Shown in pieces: positions 1 to 12,841 of a DNA stretch of 64,000 bases (positions are counted from its first letter, which is position 1; each line of letters opens with the position of its first letter). The position numbers and the translations under genes were made by a program. The notes under the pieces were generated by a model, which worked only from the letters and a program-made list of their open reading frames with translations, searched no databases and was not told the DNA's origin. This DNA comes from an uncultured Chthonomonadaceae bacterium (lineage in GTDB: Bacteria > Armatimonadota > Fimbriimonadia > Fimbriimonadales > Fimbriimonadaceae), in the NCBI GenBank assembly GCA_946479035.1, contig CAMLDW010000002.1:1-64000 (forward strand), read 5' to 3'.

Positions 1-1
1 G

Positions 2-61
2 GTAAGGATCACCAACGAAGAGGCCGTCCGTGCCGCGATATCCGCCCGGCTCGGCTCGTAG
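2..61 (+). CDS. C-terminal tail of an unidentified protein (partial)
   Basis: The second frame reads 19 codons (VRITNEEAVRAAISARLGS) and then TAG. The composition looks like a real alpha-helical C-terminus, and the stop lies 45 bases before the end of the convergent sufB gene. The gene begins outside the window, so I cannot name a family. Confidence 0.4.
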   Translation, partial: VRITNEEAVRAAISARLGS

Positions 62-106
62 CTGGGTTGTACGGGTCGCGGCAAAGGCAATTCGAACAGC
101 GACGTG

Positions 107-1576
<1,470 letters not shown>

Positions 1577-1644
1577 CTGGTCCTTTACTTCCTACGCCCC
1601 GGCAAACTGAATCTATACTCGGGAATCCACTTTGCCGCGGCGCT

Positions 1645-1672
1645 ATTGTACTGCCCGCACAAGCCGCGCCAA
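1645..1672 (-). promoter_or_regulatory. Candidate sigma70-type promoter for sufB
   Basis: Read on the minus strand, TTGGCG and TACAAT are separated by 16 bases, about 70 bases upstream of the sufB start. A second AT-rich box (TATAGA) lies closer to the gene. This is a motif match only. Confidence 0.35.
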
Positions 1673-1691
1673 GGGCCGCCGGGCCGATAGG

Positions 1692-1720
1692 TTGAAAGCT
1701 GAGCGCAACCAGGCTCAAAT
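1692..1720 (+). promoter_or_regulatory. Weak candidate promoter for the nuoG-N operon, with a hairpin before the start
   Basis: TTGAAA and TCAAAT are separated by 17 bases. A small hairpin (GTCCG/CGGAC, 1731-1746) sits just before the nuoG ATG, and no clear Shine-Dalgarno sequence is seen. Start of the complex I transcription unit. Confidence 0.3.
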
Positions 1721-1755
1721 GAGGTAAATGTCCGGGGGCTCGGACAGCACTTCCC

Positions 1756-3777
1756 ATGGCAGCGGTCGCAAGCACAGAGACGGTCAAGATTTCGATCAAC
1801 GAGGTCGAGCTTGAAGTCCCCAAGGGCGAGCTGATCGTCGAGGCCGTCAAGCGCCTCGGGCTCGAAATCCCCATCTTCTGCTACCACCGCAGGCTCAAGC
1901 CGGTCGGAATGTGCCGGATGTGCCTGGTCGAGGTCGGCTTTAGGCAGCCCGACGGCAGCGTCCGGAAGATGCCGAAGCCCCAGGCCGCATGCACGCTCGG
2001 CGCCAGCGAAGGGATGGCCGTCTACACCGACTCCGAGATGGTCCACAGGGACCGCAGGGGGGTGCTCGAGTTCCTGCTCATCAACCACCCGCTCGACTGC
2101 CCGATCTGCGACCGAGGCGGCGAGTGCCCGCTGCAAAACAACACGCTCGCGTACGGTCCATCCACGTCGCGCTTCGTCGAGATGAAGCGGCACCTGCCCA
2201 AGGCTTTCCCGCTCAGCGAGTACGTCACGCTCGACCTCGAGCGGTGCATCCAGTGCGGCCGGTGCGTCAGGTTTACCGAGGAGATCTCCGGCGACAGCCA
2301 GCTTGCTTTCCGGTTCCGCGGCGCCTCGATGCAGCCCTCGACCTATCAGCTCACCGACTTCGAGTCGAAGTTCAGCGGCAACGTCATCGAGATCTGCCCG
2401 GTCGGCGCGCTCACGTCCGCAAAGTACCGATTTCGCGCGCGTCCTTGGGACCTGGAGACCAAGCCCGCCGTCTGCACCGAGTGCTCGAACGGCTGCAACG
2501 TGTGGTTCGACTATCGGGCGGGGAAGTTCGTGCGCATCAACGGCCGCACCAACGAGGCGGTCAACGAAGAATGGACCTGCGACAGGGGCAAGTTCGGCCA
2601 CGATTGGTACAACTCGTCCGACCGCCTGACCGGGGTGCTCGTTCGCGAAGGCGATTCCCTAAAGCCGGGGAGCTGGGGGACCGCCTTTTCAAAGGTCGTT
2701 GCGGCTTTCCAGGGCGGCGCTGGCGCGGGGCTGGTCGGCGCCAAGCTCAGCAACGAGTCGCTTTTCCTGTTCTGCAAGATGTTTAAGGAGTCGTTCGGCG
2801 GAGGCGACGTCGACTCTCGCTGGACGCGCGAGACCGCCGACCTCGTCGGGAAGGTCTCGTCGAGCATCGCCAGCCTCGAGCTCGAAAAGTCTGTGCTTGT
2901 GATCGGACCGCTCGCGGCCGAGCTACCGATCGTGTACCTCCGCGTGCGCAAGGCGTGGTTCGAGCACGGCGCGAAGGTCGTCGTCGCTTGCGCGGAGGAG
3001 AGCGAGGCCGACACCTTCGCAGAAGCGGTCCTGCACTACAGGCCGGGGACGGTCGGTGAACTGGCGAAAGGTCTCGCAGCGATCGCGCAAGGGCAGGGCG
3101 ATCTGCTGGCGATCGCCTCGGCGACCGGAGTGTCGGTCGAACAGCTCAAAAGGGCTGCCGGCGCACTGACGCGCGACTCCGCGGTCGTTTCCTCGCACGC
3201 CCTGCTCAATGAGCCGACGGGCAAAGAGGCGATCGGCGCCCTCAAGTCGTTCGCGCGCTTCAACAGCTACTCGCTCGGCGCCAACGACCAGGGCGCGATC
3301 GAGCTCGGCTTTCACGCAGGGCGCTCGACCTCCGAAGTTCTGCAAGCGGCGGCAGAAGGGAGGCTCAAGGCGCTTTGGCTAGTCGGCTGCGACCCATTGA
3401 CGGAGTTCTACGACACGGCGCTCGCACAGCGGGCGCTCGAGAACGTCGAGTTCCTCGTCGTGCAAGACGTGCGCACCACCCCGGCGGCCGCCTATGCGAG
3501 CGTCGTGCTCCCGATGGCCGCGCCGGCGGAGCAAGACGGCACCTACACGAGCTGCGAGCGCCGCGTGCAGCACATGCGCCAGGTCATTCCTGCGCCAGGC
3601 GACTCCAAGCCGGCGTGGCGGATCTTCAGCGAGTGCATGGCCCGTGCGAGCGACGTCGTGCCGTTCTTCGCACCAAAGGAAGTTATGGCCGAGATCGCAA
3701 AGTCGCACGCGCAGTTCGCAAAGGCGCTGTACGGCGCGCTCGAAGGCGAGGGCGTCCTGCTGGAGGAGCAAAGGTAA
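1756..3777 (+). CDS. nuoG: NADH-quinone oxidoreductase subunit G
   Basis: This 673-residue protein is the large Fe-S subunit of complex I, which passes electrons from NuoE/F to the connecting arm at the cytoplasmic face of the membrane. An N-terminal 2Fe-2S ferredoxin domain has Cys42, Cys53, Cys56 and Cys79. Next comes the His111/Cys115/Cys118/Cys124 site, then a 4Fe-4S site at Cys164, Cys167, Cys170 and Cys214. A further CxxCxxxC...C set (240, 243, 247, 275) corresponds to the extra N7-type cluster found in many bacterial NuoG proteins. The rest resembles the molybdopterin-oxidoreductase fold without clear cofactor residues, as usual for NuoG. It leads a run of nuo genes in the same direction. 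Confidence 0.95.
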   Translation: MAAVASTETVKISINEVELEVPKGELIVEAVKRLGLEIPIFCYHRRLKPVGMCRMCLVEVGFRQPDGSVRKMPKPQAACTLGASEGMAVYTDSEMVHRDRRGVLEFLLINHPLDCPICDRGGECPLQNNTLAYGPSTSRFVEMKRHLPKAFPLSEYVTLDLERCIQCGRCVRFTEEISGDSQLAFRFRGASMQPSTYQLTDFESKFSGNVIEICPVGALTSAKYRFRARPWDLETKPAVCTECSNGCNVWFDYRAGKFVRINGRTNEAVNEEWTCDRGKFGHDWYNSSDRLTGVLVREGDSLKPGSWGTAFSKVVAAFQGGAGAGLVGAKLSNESLFLFCKMFKESFGGGDVDSRWTRETADLVGKVSSSIASLELEKSVLVIGPLAAELPIVYLRVRKAWFEHGAKVVVACAEESEADTFAEAVLHYRPGTVGELAKGLAAIAQGQGDLLAIASATGVSVEQLKRAAGALTRDSAVVSSHALLNEPTGKEAIGALKSFARFNSYSLGANDQGAIELGFHAGRSTSEVLQAAAEGRLKALWLVGCDPLTEFYDTALAQRALENVEFLVVQDVRTTPAAAYASVVLPMAAPAEQDGTYTSCERRVQHMRQVIPAPGDSKPAWRIFSECMARASDVVPFFAPKEVMAEIAKSHAQFAKALYGALEGEGVLLEEQR

Positions 3778-3792
3778 AGTGAGGAGCGAGCG

Positions 3793-5061
3793 ATGACCGA
3801 TTGGCTGAAGAACCTCGACCCCGTCGCTCTGGCCGGCATTCGCGTCGCGCTGCTCTTGGTCCCGATCCTCGTCCTCGTGCCCGGCCTCATCTGGTGGGAG
3901 CGCCGCCTCCTCAGTTGGATGCAGGACCGTATCGGCCCGAACCGAGTCCCGACAATCACGAACGCCAAGGGAAAGAAGTACCGCTTCGCAGGGCTCGTGC
4001 AGACGCTCTTCGACGGGCTCAAGCTCTTCATCAAAGAAGACATCACTCCCGCGGCGGTCGACCGCAAGATCTACTTCCTCGCCCCTGCCATCGCGCTCTT
4101 TCCCGCGTTCGCGCTCGGCGGCACCATGCCGTTTGGGCCGCCGAGCGGCGTCTGGCAGTACCTGACTCCTGTTGCGAACGTCGACATCGGCGTCATGTTC
4201 GTGCTCGCCATTTCTTCGCTCGGCGTGTACGGCATCGTGCTCGCGGGGTATGCGAGCAACAACAAGTACTCGCTGATGGGCGGTCTGCGCGCATCGGCTC
4301 AGCTCATCAGTTACGAGCTTTCGATGGGCGTGTCGCTCCTAGCCGTCGCGTTCGCGAGCGGCTCGCTCAGGATGACGGATCTCGTCTCCATGCAAGAAAA
4401 GCCGCTCTGGGGAATGCTGGGGCCGGTGCAGAACTGGTTCATCCTGACGCCCTACGGACTGATCGCTGGGACCGTGTTCTTCATCTGCATGGTCGCCGAG
4501 TCGAACCGCGCGCCGTTTGACCTACCCGAAGCGGAGAACGAGCTCATTGCCGGATACCACACCGAGTACTCCTCGATGAAGTTCGCGGTCTTCTTCATGG
4601 GCGAGTACGCCGCGATGTTCATCTTCAGCGGTATCTTCTCGTGCCTCTTCATGGGCGGTTACAACCTGCTGCCGGTCAACTGGGGCGCGCTGGGGCACAG
4701 CGCGTTTACGGACTTCATGTCCCAGATCAACATCGCGCTCGCGCCGGTCTGGTTCCTCGGCAAGACGACCTTCTTCTTCACCGTGTTCATCTGGCTGCGC
4801 GCGACGCTGCCGCGCCTGCGCTACGACCAGCTGATGTCGCTAGGCTGGAAGACGCTGCTGCCGGTCGCCGTCGTCAACTTTTGCCTCGTCGGAGTGTGGC
4901 TCATCGTCGAGGACGTCAAACAGAGCGCCCTCACGGGCCTTGCCTCGTACGCGATCGCTCTCGTCCTAATCGCTGCAGTCTGGCTAGGCATCAAGAGGCG
5001 GATGCCCCAGAGCACCGAGCGGCGCGCCGTCGTCATGGTCGACCCGAAGAGGGCCTCATAG
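3793..5061 (+). CDS. nuoH: NADH-quinone oxidoreductase subunit H
   Basis: This is the 422-residue membrane subunit at the junction of the complex I arms, forming part of the quinone site. Family features are ERRLLSWMQDRIGPNRVP near the N-terminus, ESNRAPFDLPEAENELIAGY in the middle (the acidic loop near the quinone tunnel) and several hydrophobic helices. It is somewhat longer than typical (about 330-400), with a basic C-terminal tail (IKRRMPQSTERRAVVMVDPK). It starts 15 bases after nuoG with GAGGAG upstream. Its stop abuts the nuoJ start directly, so the usual neighbour nuoI is missing here. Confidence 0.95.
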   Translation: MTDWLKNLDPVALAGIRVALLLVPILVLVPGLIWWERRLLSWMQDRIGPNRVPTITNAKGKKYRFAGLVQTLFDGLKLFIKEDITPAAVDRKIYFLAPAIALFPAFALGGTMPFGPPSGVWQYLTPVANVDIGVMFVLAISSLGVYGIVLAGYASNNKYSLMGGLRASAQLISYELSMGVSLLAVAFASGSLRMTDLVSMQEKPLWGMLGPVQNWFILTPYGLIAGTVFFICMVAESNRAPFDLPEAENELIAGYHTEYSSMKFAVFFMGEYAAMFIFSGIFSCLFMGGYNLLPVNWGALGHSAFTDFMSQINIALAPVWFLGKTTFFFTVFIWLRATLPRLRYDQLMSLGWKTLLPVAVVNFCLVGVWLIVEDVKQSALTGLASYAIALVLIAAVWLGIKRRMPQSTERRAVVMVDPKRAS

Positions 5062-5562
5062 ATGGACGGCGGGCTCATTGTCTTCATCGTGCTGGCGGCG
5101 GTCGCGGTGGTCTCGGCGATCGGTGTGGTCGCGTTCCAGCGCCCTGTCCACTCTGCTCTCTCGCTCGTGCTGACATTCTTTACGCTCGCGGTCATCTACT
5201 TCAACCTCGGCGCACAGCTGCTCGGCATCTCACAGATCATGGTTTACGCCGGCGCGATCATGGTCCTCTTCCTCTTCGTCATCATGATGCTCAAGCTCAG
5301 CGGCCATGAGAAGAAGGAGCAGCGCGATGTCCGCGTCTACTTCGCAATACCTGTCGCGATCGTGATCGGCGGCCTGATCTTAGACAAGTTCATCTTGCCG
5401 CTCGTGGAAACGCCTGCGACCCAGGTCGGTGACCAATATGGCCGGCCGCAGGCAATCGGCCCGGCCCTGTTCACGACCTACGTGTGGCCGTTCGAGGTCG
5501 CCAGCGTGCTCCTGCTCATTGGAGTTGTCGGCTCGATCATGCTGGCCAAAAAGAGGTTCTGA
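5062..5562 (+). CDS. nuoJ: NADH-quinone oxidoreductase subunit J
   Basis: This 166-residue integral membrane protein matches NuoJ of the complex I proton-pumping arm. The conserved region [20 protein letters not shown], including the pi-bulge helix segment, is present, followed by [12 protein letters not shown]. It starts on the base after the nuoH stop and ends with TGA one base before the nuoK ATG, so the genes are tightly coupled. The TGA stop shows that TGA is a normal terminator in this genome. Confidence 0.93.
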   Translation: MDGGLIVFIVLAAVAVVSAIGVVAFQRPVHSALSLVLTFFTLAVIYFNLGAQLLGISQIMVYAGAIMVLFLFVIMMLKLSGHEKKEQRDVRVYFAIPVAIVIGGLILDKFILPLVETPATQVGDQYGRPQAIGPALFTTYVWPFEVASVLLLIGVVGSIMLAKKRF

Positions 5563-5563
5563 G

Positions 5564-5962
5564 ATGACATCGGCTCTTTCAGCGGTCCAAATGTTCGGCC
5601 CGGAAGCTAGCACAATGCTCGTGCTCTACCTCTCCCTCGGCCTGGCGCTGTTCGTGATCGGCGGTGTGGGTGTCGTGCTGCGCCGCAACCCGGTGGTCGT
5701 GTTCATGTGCATCGAGCTGATGCTCAACGCGGTCAACCTCACCTTCCTAGCGTTCGCGCGGTTCCAGCCCGACCACTGGACCGAGTACCGGCTCAACGAC
5801 CACGTCCCGGCGACGACCGCAGCGATGTCCGGGCAGATGATGGTCATCTTCGTGATGGCCGTCGCAGCTGCTGAGGTCGCAGTCGGGCTCGGCATCATCA
5901 TGGCGATCTTCCGCATGCGCAACGAGGTCGACATCGACGACATGAGCACCCTCAAGGACTGA
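5564..5962 (+). CDS. nuoK: NADH-quinone oxidoreductase subunit K
   Basis: From the ATG one base after nuoJ the product has 132 residues. Three hydrophobic helices and the segments [20 protein letters not shown] and [17 protein letters not shown], with the conserved membrane glutamates, identify NuoK. It is longer than the common 100-residue form, with a loop ([20 protein letters not shown]) after helix 2. The open frame extends further upstream inside nuoJ, but that part is not NuoK-like. An alternative start is ATG 5591. Confidence 0.92.
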   Translation: MTSALSAVQMFGPEASTMLVLYLSLGLALFVIGGVGVVLRRNPVVVFMCIELMLNAVNLTFLAFARFQPDHWTEYRLNDHVPATTAAMSGQMMVIFVMAVAAAEVAVGLGIIMAIFRMRNEVDIDDMSTLKD

Positions 5963-5964
5963 AG

Positions 5965-8109
<2,145 letters not shown>

Positions 8110-8112
8110 CCG

Positions 8113-9813
8113 ATGGGCCACGTCCTCTCCTGGCTGACGTTCCTCCCGCTGATCGGCGTGCTGCTCGTGGCCGCCGTACCGAGCGCGCAGACCAAGGCGG
8201 TCAAGTACGCCGGACTCTTCGTCACCCTGGTCACTTTCGTCTTCTCGCTCTACATGCTCTCCCTCTTCCAGGGGGGCACGTACCACTTCCAGCTCGTCGA
8301 GAGCGTCCCGTGGATCCCCGACCTCGGCATCACCTACAAGCTCGGCGTCGACGGCGTAAGCGTCTGGCTCGTCGTTCTCACCACCTTCCTCATGGTGGTC
8401 TCCGCGTGGTTCAGCTTCTACATTGATAAGCGCGTCAAGTCGTACTTCGTTTACATGCTGCTGCTCGAAACTGCGATGCTCGGCGTTTTCCTCTCGCTGG
8501 ACCTGGTCCTTTTCTACACGTTCTTCGAAGCATCGCTCGTGCCGATGGCCCTGCTCATCTACACGTGGGGCGGTGAGAACCGCAAGTACGCGGCGACCAA
8601 GTTCTTCATCTACACATTCGCGGCCTCCATCTTTCTTCTGATCGGCATGATCTGGATTTCCGGACTTTATCAGCAAGCGATGGGCGCGAGGACGTTCGAC
8701 ATCGTCGCCATCCAGTCTGCGGTCGCCAGCGGAAAGCTCTGGGCGGGCGCGATGCAGCTCCAGCCTCTTCTCTTCTGGATGTTCACGGTCGCGTTCATGG
8801 TCAAGTGCCCGATGTTCCCGTTCCACACCTGGCTGCCGGACGCGCACACGGAGGCGCCGACCGCCGGTTCGATCATCCTTGCAGGCGTGCTGCTAAAGAT
8901 GGGCACCTACGGCTTTCTGCGCTTCGTGCTGCCACTGTTTCCTGACGCGCTGCCTGGGCAGATCCCGATCGTGATGGTCCTCGCGGTGGTCGGCATCGTC
9001 TACGGCGCTATCGTCGCCGCGATGCAACCGGACCTGAAGAGGCTCGTCGCCTACTCGTCCGTGGCGCACATGGGGTTCATAGTCATCGGCATCTTCAGCC
9101 TGACGCACAACGGGCTAATGGGCGGCTCCTATCAGCAGCTCAACCACGGCGTCAGCACCGGCGCGCTCTTCTTGCTCGTCGGGCTGCTCTACGAGCGCAT
9201 CCACACGCGGCTCTTCAAGGACATGGGCGGGCTCAAGGCGAAGATGCCGGTGTTCGCGGCGATATTCCTCATCGTCATGCTCAGCAGCGTCGGCCTTCCG
9301 GGGCTGAATGGGTTCGTCGGAGAGTTCCTCGCGCTGCTCGGCGCGTTCGAGGCCTCCGTCACCTACCAGTTCGGCCTCGGATGGTGGCTTCCGCTCATCG
9401 CGGGCACGGGCGTCGTGCTCTCTGCTGTGTACCTGCTCTGGATGTTCCAAAAGGTGTTCTACGGCCCGGTCACCAACCCGGCGCTCGAGCGCATCAAGGA
9501 CCTTAAGCCGTGGGAGGTCGCGATGGCCGGCTCGTTCATCGTGTTGGCGTTCTGGGGCGGGCTTCTGCCCTCGACCTTCCTCGGTCCGATGGAGAAGTCG
9601 ATCGCCGCGACTAGGCAGATGTCGATCAATGAGCCCGGCAAGCGCCCCACGTGGGACGACCCGACCCTTGAGATCGACAGCGACGGCGACCTCGTTCGCG
9701 TCGAGCCTGGCCGCTCTCCCGATGCGATGCAGAACTACATCGTCGTCGCTAAGGTCGCAGGCGCGAACGAGCACGGGCGCATCCCGGCCGAGCAGGGAGG
9801 AGCGGTACGATGA
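8113..9813 (+). CDS. nuoM: NADH-quinone oxidoreductase subunit M
   Basis: This 566-residue protein is an antiporter-like proton-pumping subunit. Typical segments are LFYTFFEASLVPMALLIYTW, FPFHTWLPDAHTEAPTAGSI and RLVAYSSVAHMGFIVIGIFS. After the last membrane helix there is a hydrophilic tail of about 60 residues (from roughly 505) that I do not recognise. Its last codons overlap the next gene by four bases (ATGA), suggesting translational coupling to the UroD-like gene. Confidence 0.95.
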   Translation: MGHVLSWLTFLPLIGVLLVAAVPSAQTKAVKYAGLFVTLVTFVFSLYMLSLFQGGTYHFQLVESVPWIPDLGITYKLGVDGVSVWLVVLTTFLMVVSAWFSFYIDKRVKSYFVYMLLLETAMLGVFLSLDLVLFYTFFEASLVPMALLIYTWGGENRKYAATKFFIYTFAASIFLLIGMIWISGLYQQAMGARTFDIVAIQSAVASGKLWAGAMQLQPLLFWMFTVAFMVKCPMFPFHTWLPDAHTEAPTAGSIILAGVLLKMGTYGFLRFVLPLFPDALPGQIPIVMVLAVVGIVYGAIVAAMQPDLKRLVAYSSVAHMGFIVIGIFSLTHNGLMGGSYQQLNHGVSTGALFLLVGLLYERIHTRLFKDMGGLKAKMPVFAAIFLIVMLSSVGLPGLNGFVGEFLALLGAFEASVTYQFGLGWWLPLIAGTGVVLSAVYLLWMFQKVFYGPVTNPALERIKDLKPWEVAMAGSFIVLAFWGGLLPSTFLGPMEKSIAATRQMSINEPGKRPTWDDPTLEIDSDGDLVRVEPGRSPDAMQNYIVVAKVAGANEHGRIPAEQGGAVR

Positions 9814-10436
9814 CCGGGCGCGAGCGCATCGTCGCCGCCGCGCGCGGCGGAGAGGTCGACCGAAGGCCGGTCGCCTGCGCCACGGGCGTAAGTGAGAATG
9901 GCGCCGACTGCGTCGTGGTCGGGGTTTCCGACGTCACAAACGCGCTGCGGGAGAGTCCCGACCGCGCAGTCCTTGCAAAGGTCGTCAGCCCTCTCGGCCG
10001 CGACCTCACGCTCGTAAAGCTGCTCGCCAGCGACCCGTCGGCGGGGGCTGAACGTCTCGCTTTGCTTGCTGATCAAGCGCGACAGGAGATGCGATCGGCC
10101 CTCGAAGCCGGCGCCGACGGGATCTACTATGCTCTCGACGGCGCGTATCCTGCTGCGACGACTCCGATGGAGTACGGTGGGCACTTCCTAGAGCTCGACC
10201 GCCAGCTGCTCGAAGAAGTCAGGGACGCGCGGTTCAACCTGCTCTTCGTCTGCGGCGAAAGAGAGCCGTATATCGACTTTGTGAGCGACCTGCCGGCCCA
10301 CGCTCTTGCGTGGGACTCGCGTTCGGGCGTATCGGTCGGGTCGGTCCGGTCAGCCCGGTCTGGGGCGCTCGCGTATGACAGCGATGAAGCGGACATCCGT
10401 CTCAAGACCAACTGCCGCGAGGAGGCGCGCGCCTAG
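9810..10436 (+). CDS. Compact uroporphyrinogen-decarboxylase-like protein inside the nuo operon
   Basis: The 208-residue product resembles a shortened UroD/methyltransferase-type TIM-barrel protein. GRERIVAAARGGEVDRRPVA near the N-terminus matches the family opening, AGADGIYYALDGA matches the central strand region, and FNLLFVCGEREPYIDF recalls the UroD 'HICG' segment with Val in place of His-Ile. Genuine UroD is about 340 residues, so much of the barrel is missing. The start overlaps nuoM by ATGA, and the stop is directly followed by the nuoN ATG, so it is translated as part of the complex I operon. It may be a diverged enzyme or a protein kept for assembly or regulation. Function unknown. 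Confidence 0.6.
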   Translation: MTGRERIVAAARGGEVDRRPVACATGVSENGADCVVVGVSDVTNALRESPDRAVLAKVVSPLGRDLTLVKLLASDPSAGAERLALLADQARQEMRSALEAGADGIYYALDGAYPAATTPMEYGGHFLELDRQLLEEVRDARFNLLFVCGEREPYIDFVSDLPAHALAWDSRSGVSVGSVRSARSGALAYDSDEADIRLKTNCREEARA

Positions 10437-11945
10437 ATGAACGAATTCAAGCCGCCTGAGATCGATTGGGCGTCGCTCTTCCCGGTCCTGACCGTCATCG
10501 CGACCGGCGTCGTCGCTCTGATCGTCGAGATGTTCATGCCGCGGCGCAACAACAATGTCATCGTCGCGGTCTCGCTCATCGGCCTCGCCGCCGCTGCCTA
10601 CACGGCCGTCCCGATGACAGAGATGAGCAGTGCGACCACGGCTGGCGAAATGGTGTTCCGCGATCACTTCGGCACACTCCTCCAGCTCCTGCTCGTTCTC
10701 ATCTGCGCAGTCTCCTTCCTCTTTAGCGAAAGGTACTTGCGTGAAAAGGGGATCGCGTTCGCAGAGTTCTATCCGCTCGCGCTCTGGTCCACCGCCGGCG
10801 GCATGGTGATGGTCTCGACGAACAACCTCCTCATGATGTTCCTCGGGCTCGAGGTCCTCTCGATCGCGCTCTACTGTCTCGCGGGCATGAGCCGTAAGGA
10901 GCAGAAGTCCGAAGAGGCCGCGCTCAAGTACTTCCTTCTCGGTGCGTTCGCCTCCGCGTTCTTCCTCTATGGCATCGCGTTCGTATATGGCGCGAGCGGC
11001 ACGATCAACCTCGTCGCGATCCGCATCGCGGTCTTTACGACGTTCCACGAGTACATAGGCCTCGCCGCGCTCGGCGTGCTGCTCATGATCGTCGGATTAG
11101 GATTCAAGACCGCGCTCGTGCCGTTCCACCAATGGACGCCCGACGTCTATCAGGGCGCTCCGACGAACGTCACCGCGTTCATGTCAGCCGCGAGCAAGGT
11201 CGCGGCGTTCGGCGCGCTGACGCGCATCCTTGTCACTGCGTCGGAGCTTCAGGCCTACTGGTTCCCGATCCTTTACTGGATCGCGGTCCTTACGATGGTG
11301 GTCGGCAACCTGTACGCGATCGCGCAAAAGGACGTCAAGCGAATCCTCGCCTATTCGAGCATCGCGCACGCAGGGTACGTGCTCGTCGCGCTGCTCGCGC
11401 ACGTCAAGGCGCCGGACAAGGTCGGGATCGAGCCCGTCGTGTACTACCTCTTCGCCTACAGCCTCATGACGCTCGGCGCATTCGCGGTCGTGACGCTCGT
11501 CGCAAAGAACGGAAAGGAGCAAACGCGCCTGCAGGATCTCAACGGCCTTTGGCAGAAGGCGCCGTTCGCCGCCGGGACGCTCGCGCTCTTCATGGTCTCG
11601 CTCGTTGGAATCCCGCCGACAGCAGGGTTCTTCGGAAAGTACATGATATTCGTCAGCGCGATCGACGCGGGGCTCCAGCCGCTTGCGTACGTCCTAGCCC
11701 TGTCTTCCGCGGTCAGCCTCTACTACTACCTCGCGATCCTCGTCGCCTCGCTCGTGGAAGACAAGGGGATCACACCGACAGAAACGGCCAAGCCGTCGCC
11801 CGGCCTCACTCTCGCCTGCTTCGTCTGCGCTGCGGGAGTCCTCGGCGCGATGGTGTTCGCAAGGCCGGTGATGGACTTTCTCCGTTCGCCAGACCAGCCC
11901 AGGGCGCCCGCGCAGGTCGCTCCCAACCCACAGGGTCAGCTATGA
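10437..11945 (+). CDS. nuoN: NADH-quinone oxidoreductase subunit N
   Basis: This 502-residue antiporter-like membrane subunit of complex I is the last nuo gene of the run. Recognisable segments are MMFLGLEVLSIALYCLAGMS, the ALKYFLLGAFASAFFLYGIA helix, VPFHQWTPDVYQGAPTNVTA and ILAYSSIAHAGYVLVALLA. It starts on the base after the UroD-like gene and ends with TGA overlapping the next gene (ATGA), so the downstream isomerase-like gene is probably cotranscribed. Confidence 0.95.
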   Translation: MNEFKPPEIDWASLFPVLTVIATGVVALIVEMFMPRRNNNVIVAVSLIGLAAAAYTAVPMTEMSSATTAGEMVFRDHFGTLLQLLLVLICAVSFLFSERYLREKGIAFAEFYPLALWSTAGGMVMVSTNNLLMMFLGLEVLSIALYCLAGMSRKEQKSEEAALKYFLLGAFASAFFLYGIAFVYGASGTINLVAIRIAVFTTFHEYIGLAALGVLLMIVGLGFKTALVPFHQWTPDVYQGAPTNVTAFMSAASKVAAFGALTRILVTASELQAYWFPILYWIAVLTMVVGNLYAIAQKDVKRILAYSSIAHAGYVLVALLAHVKAPDKVGIEPVVYYLFAYSLMTLGAFAVVTLVAKNGKEQTRLQDLNGLWQKAPFAAGTLALFMVSLVGIPPTAGFFGKYMIFVSAIDAGLQPLAYVLALSSAVSLYYYLAILVASLVEDKGITPTETAKPSPGLTLACFVCAAGVLGAMVFARPVMDFLRSPDQPRAPAQVAPNPQGQL

Positions 11946-12793
11946 AACTCGGCGTCAGCATGTACTCGTACCTCCGCGCCGTCAAGGATGGCAGGCTCGA
12001 CATCGCCTCCTTCATCCACGAGGCCAAGCGCATCGGCGCCGACGGCGTCGAGCTGCTCGACTTCTTCTACAAGGACGTCGAATCGGACCGCGAACGCGCG
12101 ATGAAGGCGCTCGATGAGACCGGGCTCGTGTGCGGGGTTTTCTCCGTCGCGCAGAACTTCGCAAAGACAGACCCGGACGAGAGGAGGGCACAGTCTAAGA
12201 AGGTGTTCTTCGGCGTCGACGAGGCCCTCAAGTATAACGTCAAGACGGTGCGGGTCTTCGCAGGCGACGTCTCGGAGGGCGTGACGTTCCAAGACGCGCG
12301 CGCCTGGATCATCGACGGCCTCACGGAGGTCTCCAACTACGCGCACGAGAAGGGTGTGCGGCTCGCTCTTGAGAACCACGGCAAGCTCGCGGGCCGATCG
12401 GACCAGGTTCGCGGCATCATAGACGACGTGCGCCAGCGCTGCGGCCACGCCGCGCTCGGCGCCAACCCCGACACCGGCAACTTCCAGCTCGTCAGCCAAG
12501 CGAGCCACGAGGCGATCAAGGACGTCGCAAAGTACGCCTACATGGTCCACTTCAAGGACTTTAAGCTAAAGCCGGAGGGGTGGGAGGGGTACACGTTCAA
12601 GGCTCTCGACGGCACCGAGTTCATCGGGTCCGTGATCGGCGAGGGCGATGTGGACCTGCCGGCCTGCGTCGCGGCCTTGAAGGCCAGCGGGTTCGACGGC
12701 TGGCTCAACCTCGAGTTCGAAGGCGAAGGCGACCCGCTCACCGACGTCGAAAAGTCCTTCCGCAACACCGAGCGCATCGTCCGCGGCTCCTGA
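11942..12793 (+). CDS. Sugar phosphate isomerase/epimerase family protein (xylose-isomerase-like TIM barrel)
   Basis: The 283-residue product begins MKLGVSMYSYLRAVKDGRLD and has the layout of AP-endonuclease-2/xylose-isomerase-like barrels: GADGVELLDFF, VRLALENHGK (metal-binding Glu region), GANPDTGNFQL, YMVHFKDFK (conserved His before a metal ligand region) and WLNLEFEGEGDP near the end. Such proteins isomerise or epimerise sugars or inositols in the cytoplasm; the substrate cannot be told. The same frame is open far upstream within nuoN, but the start at the ATGA overlap with the nuoN stop gives the complete barrel. Confidence 0.85.
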   Translation: MKLGVSMYSYLRAVKDGRLDIASFIHEAKRIGADGVELLDFFYKDVESDRERAMKALDETGLVCGVFSVAQNFAKTDPDERRAQSKKVFFGVDEALKYNVKTVRVFAGDVSEGVTFQDARAWIIDGLTEVSNYAHEKGVRLALENHGKLAGRSDQVRGIIDDVRQRCGHAALGANPDTGNFQLVSQASHEAIKDVAKYAYMVHFKDFKLKPEGWEGYTFKALDGTEFIGSVIGEGDVDLPACVAALKASGFDGWLNLEFEGEGDPLTDVEKSFRNTERIVRGS

Positions 12794-12841
12794 AATCCGC
12801 TATCATTAAGCGGGGCGCGAGCCCACAGGAGAAACAGAAAG

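Noticed and set aside
11132..11941. Long N-terminal extension of the isomerase/epimerase-like frame
   Set aside because: It overlaps nuoN completely and has low-complexity Arg-rich sequence; the ATGA overlap start gives a complete barrel.
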